64,000 bases of DNA from Myrmaecium sp. VS I D KN 1 (taxonomy: Eukaryota; Ascomycota; Dothideomycetes; Valsariales; Valsariaceae). The translations under genes and the position numbers were made by a program. Shown here in pieces: positions 10,233 to 21,813 of this stretch. Each line of letters starts with the position of its first letter. Position 1 is the first letter of the stretch. The notes under the pieces were generated by a model, which had not been told where the DNA came from, ran no database searches, and saw only the letters and a list, made by a program, of their open reading frames with translations. The stretch lies in the NCBI GenBank assembly GCA_019775845.1, contig JADQAV010000022.1, positions 990,799-1,054,798 of the forward strand. The letters run 5' to 3'.

Positions 10233-12782
10233 TAAGCATCGTACGATCCTCCTTGTGTGATTCGCCGCAATCGTAGCATTATTACTGTTCTAGGCGGGGG
10301 CAGTCATCGGTCCGGGCATTTCACTCGTACTTTCAACTGGGTGAATCAATAAACACCCACTGCAGACTGTTTTGTCCGTCGAGCGGCGTAATTCCGCGCC
10401 CTTTTTAGGTGTTTTCCTGGGGAAGAAGAATATCGAGTGCAGATCCCTTTTACCAGAATTTCGACTTTGGCATGCAGGGTTTCGGGAGGGAAGTGGAGTG
10501 GTGTGGTGTGGAGTAGAGGGGGAAAGTGGTGCCGAGCTCTTTTTTCTTTATAATCCTTTCTACGCTTGCGGCTTGCCTTGGGTCGGTGTGTGGGTGGGTG
10601 AGAGGCATGCCGGTGTACTTTCTGTTTGGTACGTATTTGTAGAGGGGGCGGTGTGCGGTTTGGTCACTTGTTGCAGAAGTGAGTTCAAGTAGTTGGGGTC
10701 AGGAGGAGGAGGTTGTGGATGGAGGAAGTGCGGACCTCAATTCAGTACGGTATGACCGTGGAGTAGGATGTAAAAATGAGGTTTAGTAGAGGCGAACAGA
10801 CAGGGCCTCTTTTTAGCAGATTCCTCTTCACTACTTGCTGCTCCGCCCGCGCTGTCATCCCCATCCAGCATCCCTGGGGGAACTCTTCTGGGGATGGCGA
10901 GGTTCGGCAGAGAAAGATGGGAGGAATCCCATCATCTCTCCCTCCAATCGTTCGTTTCCCTTTCCGTTCCGCTTCTCCCCCCTGTGCCATTCGTCCGATG
11001 ACGGATTGACAGGGCGAGATGGGATTACTGTAGGGGGGAGGGTGAGGGGGGAAGGTCAGCACGGGCAGGATGCAAGAGGGCCGCAGGATTTTCCTCAGCC
11101 TCGCCGCCGCAAGCCGGATCGTCCGTTGGCGCTGCAGGCCTGCTTGTGCTGCTGGACAAGGGGGGGGGGGTGTGGAAGTCGATCCCGTACGAACCGGCAT
11201 GGCATGCATGCACGTAAAAGAGAAAGAGACCTTTCGGGCGGTAGCGGGCACGGGGCAGGAGGAGCACAGGAGAGGGCGAGAGCAAGAGAAAGTTTCCCAG
11301 CCTGCGAACATTCGTGCTTGAACACCTACCTGTTGTATACACACCATTACTGCTCAATGGAATGGACAAACAGGAGATCGCATGGATCACCATCAAGGTT
11401 ATTCCCGAGCTTGTATCGGTGTGAAAGAGGCGGGCGAAAGGGTTGCCTTCCGTCCTTCTCCCGGACACTTCCCTCGACGCTACAGGCTGTTAGCAGGCAC
11501 GCAGGGCCGAGAGGGCTAGCGTCCTGCTTGCTCTTTAGTTAGTAGGGAGGATTTTGACCCCTATTCACGCCTATCCCTCTCTAATACGGCGTGCATAAGC
11601 TCAACATCAACTCAATCACCGGCTGCGCCAGGGAACTGTGAAATCAGGCTCATATGAGTTCTCCAGGGAGGAAACTGAGCAGAGCCAGCAGCTTCGCCCG
11701 GATCGCCGAGAACCGATCACGTGTGATTGTCTTTCACCCACGAGGCGCGGGTAGGGAGTAGGAGTCGCAAGAGCCATCCTCCCATCTCCAAAATCAGAGC
11801 TCGGCATTCCCTAATTGAGACTGATTACCTATACTCAAACAATGAACGTGGGGGCCAGGGAGAGAGCAAGAGAGAGGAATAGGGGAGCCGGTCCCGTTTG
11901 GCGGTCAAGCTTGCTTTGCGCAAAAACGATGGTATAATTTTGTCGAGAGCCTCGGAGCCCGGGCGGTCGGCAAGGTGGGCCCGTTCAGACAATAATGGAT
12001 CCCGCTTTCCCTCATCGAGACGCAGTCGGGGTTGGATGGTGCGTGAGCCCCTGACTGCAGCGACGAGAGGGTGGGAGAGAGAGAGAGAAGAAAATGGTGG
12101 TCGAGGAGGGGGAAATCACGAGCTCCCGAAGTAGTGGTGATCGACATCTCCATGGTTCCCGTCGGACAGGGTACCTTGCTGAGGAGAGACGAAAGAGGGC
12201 AAAAAACGTGGGAGGACAAGGGGAGGTCAAAGGGAGCGGCCAAGCGGCGATTCGCAGTAGCATGGCAGAGAGGGAGAGAGAGAGGCACTTGCACATAATT
12301 CCATCTGCACGGCGTCGGGTACGAGGCTAATCGCTCTGCTAAGGTACCCGATGATGGAATTCGGCCCGATTGCGAGGGGTAGGTGCAGCAGCTCCGGGGG
12401 TGTGGGAATATCATTTAGGGAAGAGCAGAGGGGGAGACGTGCTTCTTTATTTCTTTCTCCCCTCTTTTCGGTGAATTGCGAACAAGTGCGCTGTGCAGGT
12501 GCTCTCTCGCTCTCTCAGTCTGAATTCACTAACCACTTCGGTAGAAAGGGGGGTAGAGAAAGCAAAAAGAATGCACGCGGTCGGACTCCGGTGAAGGAAG
12601 ATCTGAACCGAGTGACATGCATTGACGGCGTCCGAGCAGAGCTCGAGGCTTGTGAATCTGGCCATGAAATAATATCTGGTAGTTGAACTAAATAATGGTC
12701 CGACATGTCAGCTGGCTCGGCTGGCAACAGGCGGGAGGTTTCAACGGTAACCGGAAGCCGTTCGAAGAAGAACCGTTCACTG

Positions 12783-12831
12783 ATGCTGTTGCTGCTGCTG
12801 TTGCTGTTGCTGTTGCAGCAGCTGTTGTTGC
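12783..12831. repeat. GTTGCT-type trinucleotide tract
   Basis: Imperfect GCT/GTT triplets run for about 50 bp. They give Ala/Thr or Leu runs in overlapping frames, which explains part of the spurious minus-strand open frame there. Confidence 0.85.
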
Positions 12832-14423
12832 GTTGTGTGAAAGTAAACAAAGGGCAAGCTCGCAACCAGCACGCGGGTGGGGCCGGACCAGGTGGTCCCC
12901 CTGTAGCTCTTTAGCGTCCTCTAGGGGCGAGAAGCTGTCAAAAGTCAGAATGGTAGCGTGGCCGCCAAGGGAGGCTGGGGGAAAGGCCGGCCCCCGCCGA
13001 GGAGGGGACGGAATAGGTCCAGAGGATAAAAGGGGGAAGCCGAAAAGGGAGAATGACAGGGCGAATGACGGGTCCCCTTCCGCCGAAAAGGCGAAATTGC
13101 TGCGGCATCGGATCATCGATTGGTCCAGACGATTGTCGCTTTTTTCTTCTCTTTCTTCGGCACGAATACGGGCCATGTGGAGGGAGCAGGGGACGGACGA
13201 CGGCGGACTCGGGAGAATCCTCACACTAAGATGGAGGTGGTTAGGTGACCTTGGGATGATGTGAGCTTGCCTTCCCGTGCCGCTTCGCTCGTCATGCATG
13301 GAGAGAGTCAGGGGCTGGGGCGGGAAAGTCGCGATTGTTCTGAAGCTGAAGATCCTCAGCGCCATCCCAGATGCTAGGGCAATGGCGTCCACGACCAGAG
13401 AGATTAGGCGGCGATGTACCGGGCGCCATGAGACGATGCTGCGCTCAGTCTGGCCTTTGCTGACGTACGCCTCGGAAGAGTAATATCGGGTGTGAGTAAG
13501 ATGGATGTTAGTGTTGTCGGTAGGTCTCTCTGAGCCTGGTGATATAGGCACCGGCCACACTGATAGTAGCTTCCTTTTCCCGCAGCGGAAAGGGACTTGC
13601 GCATCCTTGTGTGATCGGATGATGACGCCTCCCGTGACCGACATATCCGCTGCTCTGTTCGTAAGCTCGATTCACCCGCAGCCCGCCAACTTAACCTCAC
13701 ACCGAACCGAGATGAAGCACCCCTTGCTGAGCCTTGAGTTCCTGCGCTAGGGTTCGAGCTCGAAACCACGTGAAGACGAAACGTTCCCGCCGCGAGCCTG
13801 TGCTCAGGCCCTCGAGCTTCGGGCGCGAGGAAAGAGGTGGACGGCACGCTTGGCCCCACTGGTATGGGACGTTGGAGCGATGCAACATTGCCGTCTGCTT
13901 GAGAAGATTTTCCTCGGGCTCCGAGTGATCGACAGTACGGCAGGCGACTGTGGTAATCAGTCGAGCCGTGGTGATTCGCGGTTTCACTTGGGAGGACAGG
14001 CTGAGAAAGAAGTAGTCCCACGATTGTCCATCGCTTGCGGAATATCGGGACGGTTTCAAGGGACGATGGAAGAAGTTGATAAACAGATGAAGATAACTGG
14101 AGGGAAAGAGAGCCAATATTTTCTCTAATGGGATGGCAACGGGTCATTGCGTCCCCAGATGCGGTAGAGTCCAGGTGTATAATACAGCTCCTGCTTTGCC
14201 CGTACAAGTACAGTTCCACCCACAAACCGAAAAAGAAAACAGGAGCAAGAAATGAAAGGTGAGGCAAAAGCCTGCCGTCGGTATCGCCCTGACCGCGAGG
14301 TCCCACAATCTTCTATGATACGATGATGCCTTGTTGCCCACCAAGTGCGGAAACAAGATAGCCGGAAAAGGAATGGCATGTAGAGGAATGGACTGGCTGA
14401 GCAAAGGAAATGGGGTCGTCCTA

Positions 14424-14446
14424 CGCTCGGTCGTTCGAACCGAGCG
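14424..14446. other. Near-perfect 23-bp palindrome
   Basis: The arms CGCTCGGT and ACCGAGCG flank a centre containing GTTCGAAC. The sequence can fold as a hairpin or act as a dimer-binding site. It lies about 450 bp beyond the bZIP stop codon, possibly inside its 3' untranslated region. The role is unknown. Confidence 0.5.
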
Positions 14447-14896
14447 GGAGATGGATAGATACTGGCGTACCATCCGACAGACCCCTAAGTGGCACCTTGC
14501 CCACATCAACCAGTTTGATATGGGATAGGACGAAATACGCAAAATGCCTCCATACTGTATTCGGGTATCAAAATGTGAAAAGAATGTGACGAAAGGTAAG
14601 ATAGAGAAACATATGTCCAGATGTGTATGGGTCGAGATGCGGGTGGAGAATGCCCGCTTGTGCTACATCTACCGTGGTGGTAGTGGGTGACTGTGAATCG
14701 TGCAGAGACTTTGATGAATGCCTTTCCAGTTCCGCCGTGTGGTAGTCCCAGCCAAAACTCCGGAGTAGATGAAGATCTACGGCCGAGCAGAAATAATGAG
14801 ACTCCGCCAATGTTGTGCATTATTTTAGTACTAGGTTTAGAAAAACGGGAAACCGAGAAAAGTTCAGGATGATTACTAAGGATTAAGCGTACGTGG

Positions 14897-16750
14897 TTAG
14901 CGGGCTTCATGCCCGGCCTCTGGAGGAGGCCAGCTCCTGTCGTACCGGTCAGATGCATACTGCTCTGGCGGAGCGCCTCTTGGGGGCGCAGAGGGCTGAT
15001 GCGTTTGCGGCCGACTGGACCCTTGTCGAGATGGAAGCGCGCCGGGTGGCAGCTGCTGCTGCGACGCGGATGTTACAGAAGGTTGGTAACTCGGAGAGTG
15101 ATAACTCTGTGCAGAGGCCCCGGGAGGTGGTGCGGAATTTTGTGTCGGTACATAACTGCTGGTCCTTCTGCGCACGTTTCTGTCGTTCTCTCGCATATCG
15201 CTTGACTCGGAATAAGCTGCATACGACTCAGACCCGCTTACACTGCTCGCGGGCCCCCCTCCGTTACTCTGTCCAGACACCCTGCGAAGGCGCGGAGAAG
15301 GAGGACGCGGGAAATGGCGCTCCAGACCCGGTGTTTGGTAGATCAGCCGTGCAAAGTAATCACGTTCGCTCTTGTAGAAGTCGCCGTCTTCCAATGCATC
15401 CCGTAACTGTTGTTCCAGCCTTGCGATCGTACCCGCGGCTTCCTTTTCTTTCTCCTTGCGACGCGCACGAAAGCGTGCGGAGGCACCGGCGTTTCTCTTG
15501 CGCTTCTCATCCGCCACCTTCGAGGCGGCCTGTACGTCCACAGGGATTTGAACCGTGTGGCCTTGATGAGTTGCCAACGTAAGCATCTGAAAACTGCTCT
15601 GGCCAGACGAGGCAACTGGGATGCCGTAAGGTCTGTCTGGGCCACCGTGCTGCATCGGCGCGGACGTCTGGGGATAGCTGGACAGGTGATGAATGGATGC
15701 AAGAGCGGGAGGTGTCGGCGCGGACGTGTGGAACAGGCTAGGGTCGGGCGAAGTTTGGCCAACCTGGCTGTAGCCAGAGATTGAAGTGCTGGGACTTGCA
15801 CTTCCAGACTGGGCGAAGGAAACACTGGCCCTCCTGGATCCTACGGCAGCTGGGGGTGGTGTCGGCGCAGTTGTACCAGTGAAGTTGAAGCCAGGTCGGA
15901 ACATTGGTAAAGGCGTAGGAAGCGGCTGGACGGGATGTGACGCTAGATCTGACTGGTGATGTGCTGCCGATAGAAAAGGAGATTGATGCGCATCGATGGT
16001 AGCCGTGGCAGGTTTGAGGAAACCGAAGTTTTGAGTGCGGTGGGCTCTCGGGGAGTGCGGACTCAGAATGCGTCGCGGAGCTCCACCCTGATAGCGCCTC
16101 GAGGCCTCATCTTGACTAGAGGAATCGATGCTGGCTGGCCTGCTGAATGGAGGGATGTTATGACCTGGGGTCAGATCAGTGGGAGAAGGAGACTCCAGTT
16201 GCGAAGCGCTTCGTCGTTGGCCGCGAGGCTCCATCGGTTCAGGCTGTGGCGGGTTCAGCATGGCGTTGAGGTCTAACGCTTTGGCTGGCTTCCTGTTGAA
16301 GGGAGCTGGCGTGCTCTCTGGGGTCTGATGAGCGGAAGATACATTAGAATCGGGTCGACGTAAACTGCCATCATGCCTCTCCGGAGGAAACATCTTCAGG
16401 TCCGGCTGCTCGCGGCCTGTTGAAGCTTGAGACGCGACGTGAGAAGAGGCACCACGGCTGGAAACATTGGTTGAGCTAAACGGAGAACCGGACGACGGGC
16501 CTGGCTGTTGCTGCTGCGGCATGAGGAGTCTGTCGTCGGGATTCCTCAGGCCTCGATATGCGGACCATGGGCGTCCCCTCGCCGCAACACCACCACCGCC
16601 GCCGCCGCCACCGCCGCTGGAGAAGCGTGAATCCTCCCGGTCAATGGTGGGCTCTTGCTTGAAAGACTCAAACGACGGGAGCAGGCCGGTGTGGAAGTGC
16701 CGCGGATAGGGAGAGTGGGTGAAAGGAACTGCGAGCTCTGGTGTAGCCAC
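14897..16750 (-). CDS. bZIP transcription factor (5' end unresolved)
   Basis: The open frame gives about 617 residues. At about residues 410-475 is a bZIP domain. The basic region RKRNAGASARFRARRKEKEK fits the N-x7-R rule (Asn of RNAG, Arg of ARFRARR). A leucine-zipper-like helix follows (TIARLEQQLRDALEDGDFYKSERDYFARLIYQ). The rest is Pro/Ser/Gln-rich and disordered, with a Gly run near residue 50, as in many regulators. The start is not settled. The frame opens at a GTG, an in-frame stop lies about 100 bp upstream with no ATG between, and the first internal Met is near residue 76. A further 5' exon spliced at an AG near 16750-16790 is therefore likely. The NAGASARFRARRK wording recalls fungal bZIPs of the ADA-1 kind, but I do not assign a name. 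It stands alone in about 20 kb of gene-poor DNA. Confidence 0.85.
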   Translation of the reverse strand: MATPELAVPFTHSPYPRHFHTGLLPSFESFKQEPTIDREDSRFSSGGGGGGGGGVAARGRPWSAYRGLRNPDDRLLMPQQQQPGPSSGSPFSSTNVSSRGASSHVASQASTGREQPDLKMFPPERHDGSLRRPDSNVSSAHQTPESTPAPFNRKPAKALDLNAMLNPPQPEPMEPRGQRRSASQLESPSPTDLTPGHNIPPFSRPASIDSSSQDEASRRYQGGAPRRILSPHSPRAHRTQNFGFLKPATATIDAHQSPFLSAAHHQSDLASHPVQPLPTPLPMFRPGFNFTGTTAPTPPPAAVGSRRASVSFAQSGSASPSTSISGYSQVGQTSPDPSLFHTSAPTPPALASIHHLSSYPQTSAPMQHGGPDRPYGIPVASSGQSSFQMLTLATHQGHTVQIPVDVQAASKVADEKRKRNAGASARFRARRKEKEKEAAGTIARLEQQLRDALEDGDFYKSERDYFARLIYQTPGLERHFPRPPSPRLRRVSGQSNGGGPASSVSGSESYAAYSESSDMRENDRNVRRRTSSYVPTQNSAPPPGASAQSYHSPSYQPSVTSASQQQLPPGALPSRQGSSRPQTHQPSAPPRGAPPEQYASDRYDRSWPPPEAGHEAR

Positions 16751-17428
16751 GGTGAAGGATTTCAGTGGACGTCTTGCAACGTCCTTGTAACGGAGAAGGA
16801 AGGGGGGGAATTGTAGAAAAGTGGCGGTATAGAGGAGATTGGAATATTAGAGAGACTCGGAGACCGGGGAGGGATGTGCACTGTCTCGAATGAAAGCGCC
16901 GCCAACGAGGGAGAATGAGTGGGCCAAGCTTCCCATGTCAGTCAGGTTCGCACGAGGCCGGGAGCTTGGAGCAACCCGCGGAATGGGGGTATGCAGGGAC
17001 GTGAAGAGCTGGTGTGGAGGGCCAGCTACTCGAGTCCTTGGAGGAGAAGTGACATTACACAGGCGCGTGTTTTGGGCACCGGGATAGCAGGCGTATATCA
17101 CTTCCCGTGACCCGTCCGGGCACCGACAGCCACTTGAGATAGCTGGAGCAGACGCAGTTGCGGTGAGCTGGGCGAGAGCAGCCAACCAGAGGCATACAGC
17201 AAGACGGGGTGTGGTGAGAGCTGCACCCCTGCGAGCAGCTACAGCGAACGTGGAAAGGACCCAAGTACATCATCCCTCCATGGATGTACCGTGCCCGGCC
17301 CCGGTCGAGCTAGTCGGCAGGCACGGTGGGTGCATGGTGGGTGCATGGTAAAAAGGGAAAGAAGGGGAGGAAGGGGAGGAAAGAGAGGAAGGGAAAGGAG
17401 AGCCCACCGCTACTGCGTGGCCTTACCC

Positions 17429-17585
17429 GAGCCAGGAGAGGAGCCAGGAGTGAGCCGGAAGGCAGGAGGAGGAGCCAGAAGGCAGGAGGAGCCAGAGAAG
17501 CCAAAAGCCAGAAGCTAGAAGCCAGAAGCCAGAAGCCGGGGCCCAGGAGGCCAGCGAAGCCAGGAGGGGCCAAGTGCCAGGGCCA
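17429..17585. repeat. Minisatellite with GCCAGAA / GCCAGGAG units
   Basis: About 20 degenerate 7-10 bp units of the form (A)GCCAGAA or GCCAGGAG run head to tail. The most regular part is at 17502-17537. It sits within the presumed 5' leader or promoter of the bZIP gene and can create long spurious frames. Confidence 0.85.
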
Positions 17586-18008
17586 GGGGAAGGCGCGTCC
17601 GGCCGGCGGGGGGAGAGGTAGGGGGCGCACAGGGGGGGATTGTTGCCGTGCAGTGCGTGGGTGCGTGGATGCGTGGGTGCGTGCATGGGGGTGGTTATGG
17701 GAGCGCCAGCACCAGGCTGCCTGTCGGTTGATGGCTGACGGTGAAGGGGATGCACGGCGGCGGATTCGGCGTTGGGCCAGCGCGGAAAGGCGGAAGCAGG
17801 ATGCCCACGCACTACTGCCTCGCTACAGCCAGCTGCGGCCCCGACTACGACCCGACCCAGCGTAGTCGGTAAGGCGGTTGGACCGCCTGGTAGCCTCGCC
17901 GAAATGCTGTGCATGGTGCGACGCTCATCCGTCCACCGCCATCGCCATCGGAGCGCCCTGGTGATGGCGAGCTGGAGCTAAAGCCCATAGTTCGCCCGGC
18001 ACCGTCCT

Positions 18009-18099
18009 CTCCTGCTGCCGCTGCCGCTGGTGCTGCTGGTGCTGCTGGTGCTGCTCCTCCTCCTGCCTCTTCTCCTCCTTCTCCTCCTCCTTCTCCCCC
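18009..18099. repeat. Imperfect CTG/CTC trinucleotide tract
   Basis: About 90 bp of GCTG and CTC triplets grade from CTG-rich to CTTCTCCTC. It lies in non-coding DNA upstream of the bZIP gene. Confidence 0.85.
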
Positions 18100-21000
18100 T
18101 TGTTGATTCTTCGAACGGGCCTTCCGGTGGTTTCATCGCCCACGATGGGCCGAGGTACGCCGGAAAATAGTGAACAAGACGAAACAGCACGTCGCGAGGA
18201 GCGAGGGCAGCGGGAAATCGTGCGGTCGACCATCCAGCTCAATGGCGAACCGCGCGGCCATCTCTGCGATCGGAGAGCACCAGACATCATAATAATCAGC
18301 CCTGCCTCTGCTCGCTAGCCTCACGAGCATCCTTGGTGAGGCCCGAGGCTTCTGGTCCCAGAGGCCTCCATCCAAAGCTCCCTTGCGCCCGCGCCAATGT
18401 GAGATGAGATGGTAACTGTTGCAGTGGCTCGCTCTCACCATCCACCTAGTGTGCGGGACATTGCTACGCCTCAACCACCAGATGCGCGCTTCCCGTCACG
18501 TCGCGCCAGTGTCAAATGTCATGGGGGCAGGGGGCGGTGGAGCGGTTACTGCCTCCTTACGAGCAACTCGTCCGTCTCCGCAGAAAGCATTTCCTGCTTG
18601 CTTGCCTGCTTGCCTGCTTCCGCGCGATTGTGCGGAGCTGCGGCCGTGAACGGGGCTAACTTGAGCAGGGAGAGCATCACGGATATTTACTCCATACTTT
18701 CGGTGCACCCAGGATGAGAGGTTCCCTCCGGCTGGAATGCCTTAGTCGTTCGCCAGCTTCCCAGGACCTCTCGTCCGGGCCGCAACGGCGATGGAGAGGC
18801 ACAGAGATAAAGGACGAGGGCCAGCCTACTCGTGGAAACCCGTCACCAAAAGGTTCCCTCCTTCGAAAGTACAGCAGGGGGCGCCGGGATTCGACTGCAA
18901 CCGAGCCATGGTGATGGGGTGGGTGTGCACCACGACACACCCTGTCCATGCCCATGCGATGGGCCCATGCATCATCATCTCATGCAGGCCCCGCCCCGCC
19001 TTGACTCGCCATCGATGCTGTGACTTGCACGGCAGCGTGACGTCCCGTTCCTTCTGGGTCGTCTTTGCCGCTCTGGTCATGGTGTCTGAGTTGTATGCTC
19101 GCTGTGTAGCAAGCCTCTCAATGAAGCCCGCATCTCGGCCACGCAACCACCTGCGAATACCAGATCGACTCTCGCAATGCTTGAGTCGATCGCGGTGTGG
19201 GTGTTGTTTGCTGCAAGACCACCCCTCCTGCCTGGAGGTCATCGCTGTTGACATGTCCGAAAAGTCGACGGGCGTTGCCGTACGTCTAAGGTTCAACGTC
19301 CCGTAAGCCGCCTCTCCATTGTTCGCATAACATAGAAACCGCGTAAGCGAAGCCAATGTGAGATTTGATCTTGATCTTATTGCAGCAGTCCGGTCAACAC
19401 TCATCAGCCTGCCAGGCACAAGCAGCAAAGCAGCAACGCAACAACGCAACAGCGTCAGAGTCCGAAGCCATGACATTCAGCCATGGCATCGTACCATTCA
19501 CCGGCAGTCTTTGATCCCATATTTGTGGTTTGGGGCCGTCCCATGTTCAAACGTCGAAAGATGCAAGTCACCGAGCGAACATTCGCTTAACCCTTCTTAA
19601 GATGTGGGCCATGATCTAATGTTATTTCGGCGGATTTCAAGTCCTCGATGAAAGCTTCAGTGGTCTGTACGAGGTACACAGGTTTGGGATCAAGGGGTTT
19701 TCGTATGAATGAATCATCATCGCGAGCTGCCGACTGTCTCTCCTACTCACACTGGCCTGCCTTTCTGGCAGCGCGATTGACTGCAAGCAATTGGTAACCG
19801 CGTCTCTGTTGCGTTTTGTCTTCCTTCGACCCCGGGCTATTGACGGTAACTTGAACAGCAACCTCTGCAAAGGAGGCACTGCAAGCTCCCGTGCAGAAAC
19901 ACATTGGTCGAAGGACGGGCTGCTTGCCTTTGGTCTCGCTAACGTGAGCCCGGCTCCGTTCTGGACGTTGGCTCGGCAAGCTGCAGGAGAAAAGGGCGAA
20001 AGGCTTGCGGCCGTTGAGGAGCGTCCACTTCCACATGCACAAGGTGTCTGAATCTCTCAAAACCCTGTCGACTCCACTTTTGCAGACCCGTGGGGTCGGG
20101 TCCCCCGTATTCCTAGAGAGACACGATCCCCGAAGTCCGTGGGAGCACGATGGGATGATGAGGTGTCGCGAAAACAGAATGAAGTGCATTCCGCCATAGC
20201 TACGTCGTGATTGATTCGCCGGGGCATCATGGTTCTGCAAAATACCTCCGAAGGGCCAATGAAAGGTGTATTTTAGCTCGGTTGCCGGCGGAAGGAGCTC
20301 TCTTCCTCGGGCATGATCCTGACCGCATTGCATATCGAATCATGTGTTGGCCTCTCGATGCGTTCGAAAGCCGCATCCGAAGCTAGTCAATTTACCTGAG
20401 TGAATTGTCTGATTGGCCGACATTGCCGGCTGTATCGATATTTCCATTGCCTCTGCCTTCCCGGCTCATGTGTAGCTATCTGGATGCGCCATATGTATGC
20501 CACATTGTTCCGTTCAATTCTCTTGACATAAATACATTTCATGTTCCAAGTGTATGTCGGGTTCTGTCCAGCGCCGTAGTCCACCTTTTGAAGCATGACA
20601 GCACCGCATTTAATAATGGATGCTATAGACGTCTATCCATCTTCTGCGGTGCGGTTTTTAGCGTACGTTACGTGGCTGAAGCTCGCTTTGCTTAGTCGCC
20701 GAAGCTAGGTCTCCGTACGCCGATAGTTGGCCGGGCGATACTATCATTGCGCAATAGATGCCCGCTTGAGCCGCCTCTGCTGTCCTTTTGAGCAATCTTC
20801 ACGAAATCCAGGAGTGAGGGTGAGTATAGGAAAAGCACCTCACAGCTTCACCGCTGCCTCCAGGGACACGCAGGATGCTGCATCTGCGCCGGCGCTAGCT
20901 GAAGTGCCACTCATTCACTTCTCGATCATGCGTCCCAGCACCGCTTTATGCATGTCCGCAGGAATGGGCACACTTGCTGAGGTGCCTAAGCGTGGGCGCG

Positions 21001-21626
21001 CGTCCAACAATCCATCAGCAGCTCGCCTTCCCGTTATAAATTGCAACAGGCAACGCCGCAGACTGCCCAGCATCTGCTTCGCAGTACGAACGACAGCAGC
21101 TCATCCAAGTCTTCCTTGCTGATGTGGAGGGACTTCAGAAGGTACAAGCGACACCATCTTCCTCCTGTTATGCTGAACATCTGTACACTAGTGAGCGCCA
21201 ACGCTTCGGATGTTGGTCTATTCAGCTGTATGAGATGCCTAGTCGGCTGTACGGTGATAGGCTCGCAGACACACAATAGTCTTCGACCGGGCATTTTGCC
21301 CGGGCTATGATCTTTACCGTTAATAAACTCAACGCCGGACCGCACCGGGGCCCTAACTGTCCATTTTCAGTATGACATCCGTCATCCCGCAGTCCCGACA
21401 GTCTGGTTGAACCGTCTCCCGACGTGGGAGACACTATGTGGCACCCATCAAAACACTATGTGGCACCCATCACTAACCACAAATAGAAGAGGCTTTAACC
21501 GGCGCGTTTCAGACTTAAAGCTTTCCCCTTTACCGTCTAACGCCCTGATTTTTGGCGCGTCCTCGCTGCATTTATGCCCCATTTCTAGACGGAAAAGTTG
21601 TTATTTTACTACTTACTCTACTCGCG

Positions 21627-21690
21627 CCCGCCTACCACGCCTACGCCTAGGTACGCCTACGCCTACGCCTACGCGCACGCGTACGGCTCG
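21627..21690. repeat. GCCTAC hexamer tract inside the MITE-like element
   Basis: Repeats of (C)GCCTAC and related CGCGTACG words lie inside the inverted-repeat element. They are probably part of its original body and not a separate insertion. Confidence 0.75.
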
Positions 21691-21729
21691 TAGGCTTATA
21701 GGCCCGCCGCAGGTAGGGCAGGGCAGGAT

Positions 21730-21813
21730 AGGGCAGGCAGGCAGGCAGGCAGGCGGGCAGGCGGGCAGGCAGGCAGGCAGGCAGGCAGGCAGGCGGGCGG
21801 GCGGGCGGGCGGG
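21730..21813. repeat. GGCA/GGCG tetranucleotide tract
   Basis: About 20 units of GGCA interrupted by GGCG, ending in five GGCG units. It lies within the inverted-repeat element and is likely to be length-variable. Confidence 0.9.

Larger units (their letters stand above)
7436..14896. other. 7.5-kb gene-free region downstream of AME1 and of the bZIP gene
   Basis: No open frame here shows a recognisable domain, and the longer ones (300-318 codons on the minus strand at 12688-14306) are low-complexity Ser/Pro/Arg frames as expected by chance at this base composition. The DNA is not AT-rich or obviously repetitive. Pyrimidine-rich tracts (for example around 8975-9030 and 9312-9350) and CTAG/CTCG and GTTGCT simple repeats occur. 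The space could hold long untranslated regions or non-coding transcripts; nothing in the sequence proves it. It is the 3' side of both flanking genes. Confidence 0.6.

Noticed and set aside
10742-11542. Overlapping 200-235 codon frames on both strands
   Set aside because: No motif, low complexity, and neither strand is favoured.
12688-14306. Two minus-strand open frames of 318 and 300 codons
   Set aside because: Non-ATG or arbitrary starts, Ser/Arg/Pro composition, no domain, overlapping frames of similar length on both strands; consistent with chance in GC-rich DNA.
15540-15560. GGTTCAAATCC-like word suggesting a tRNA T-loop (minus strand)
   Set aside because: Lies inside the bZIP coding frame and no cloverleaf can be formed around it.
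21721-21813. GGCA/GGCG array considered as a telomere-like or CRISPR-like array
   Set aside because: Plain tetranucleotide repeat with no spacers, within a eukaryotic TIR element.
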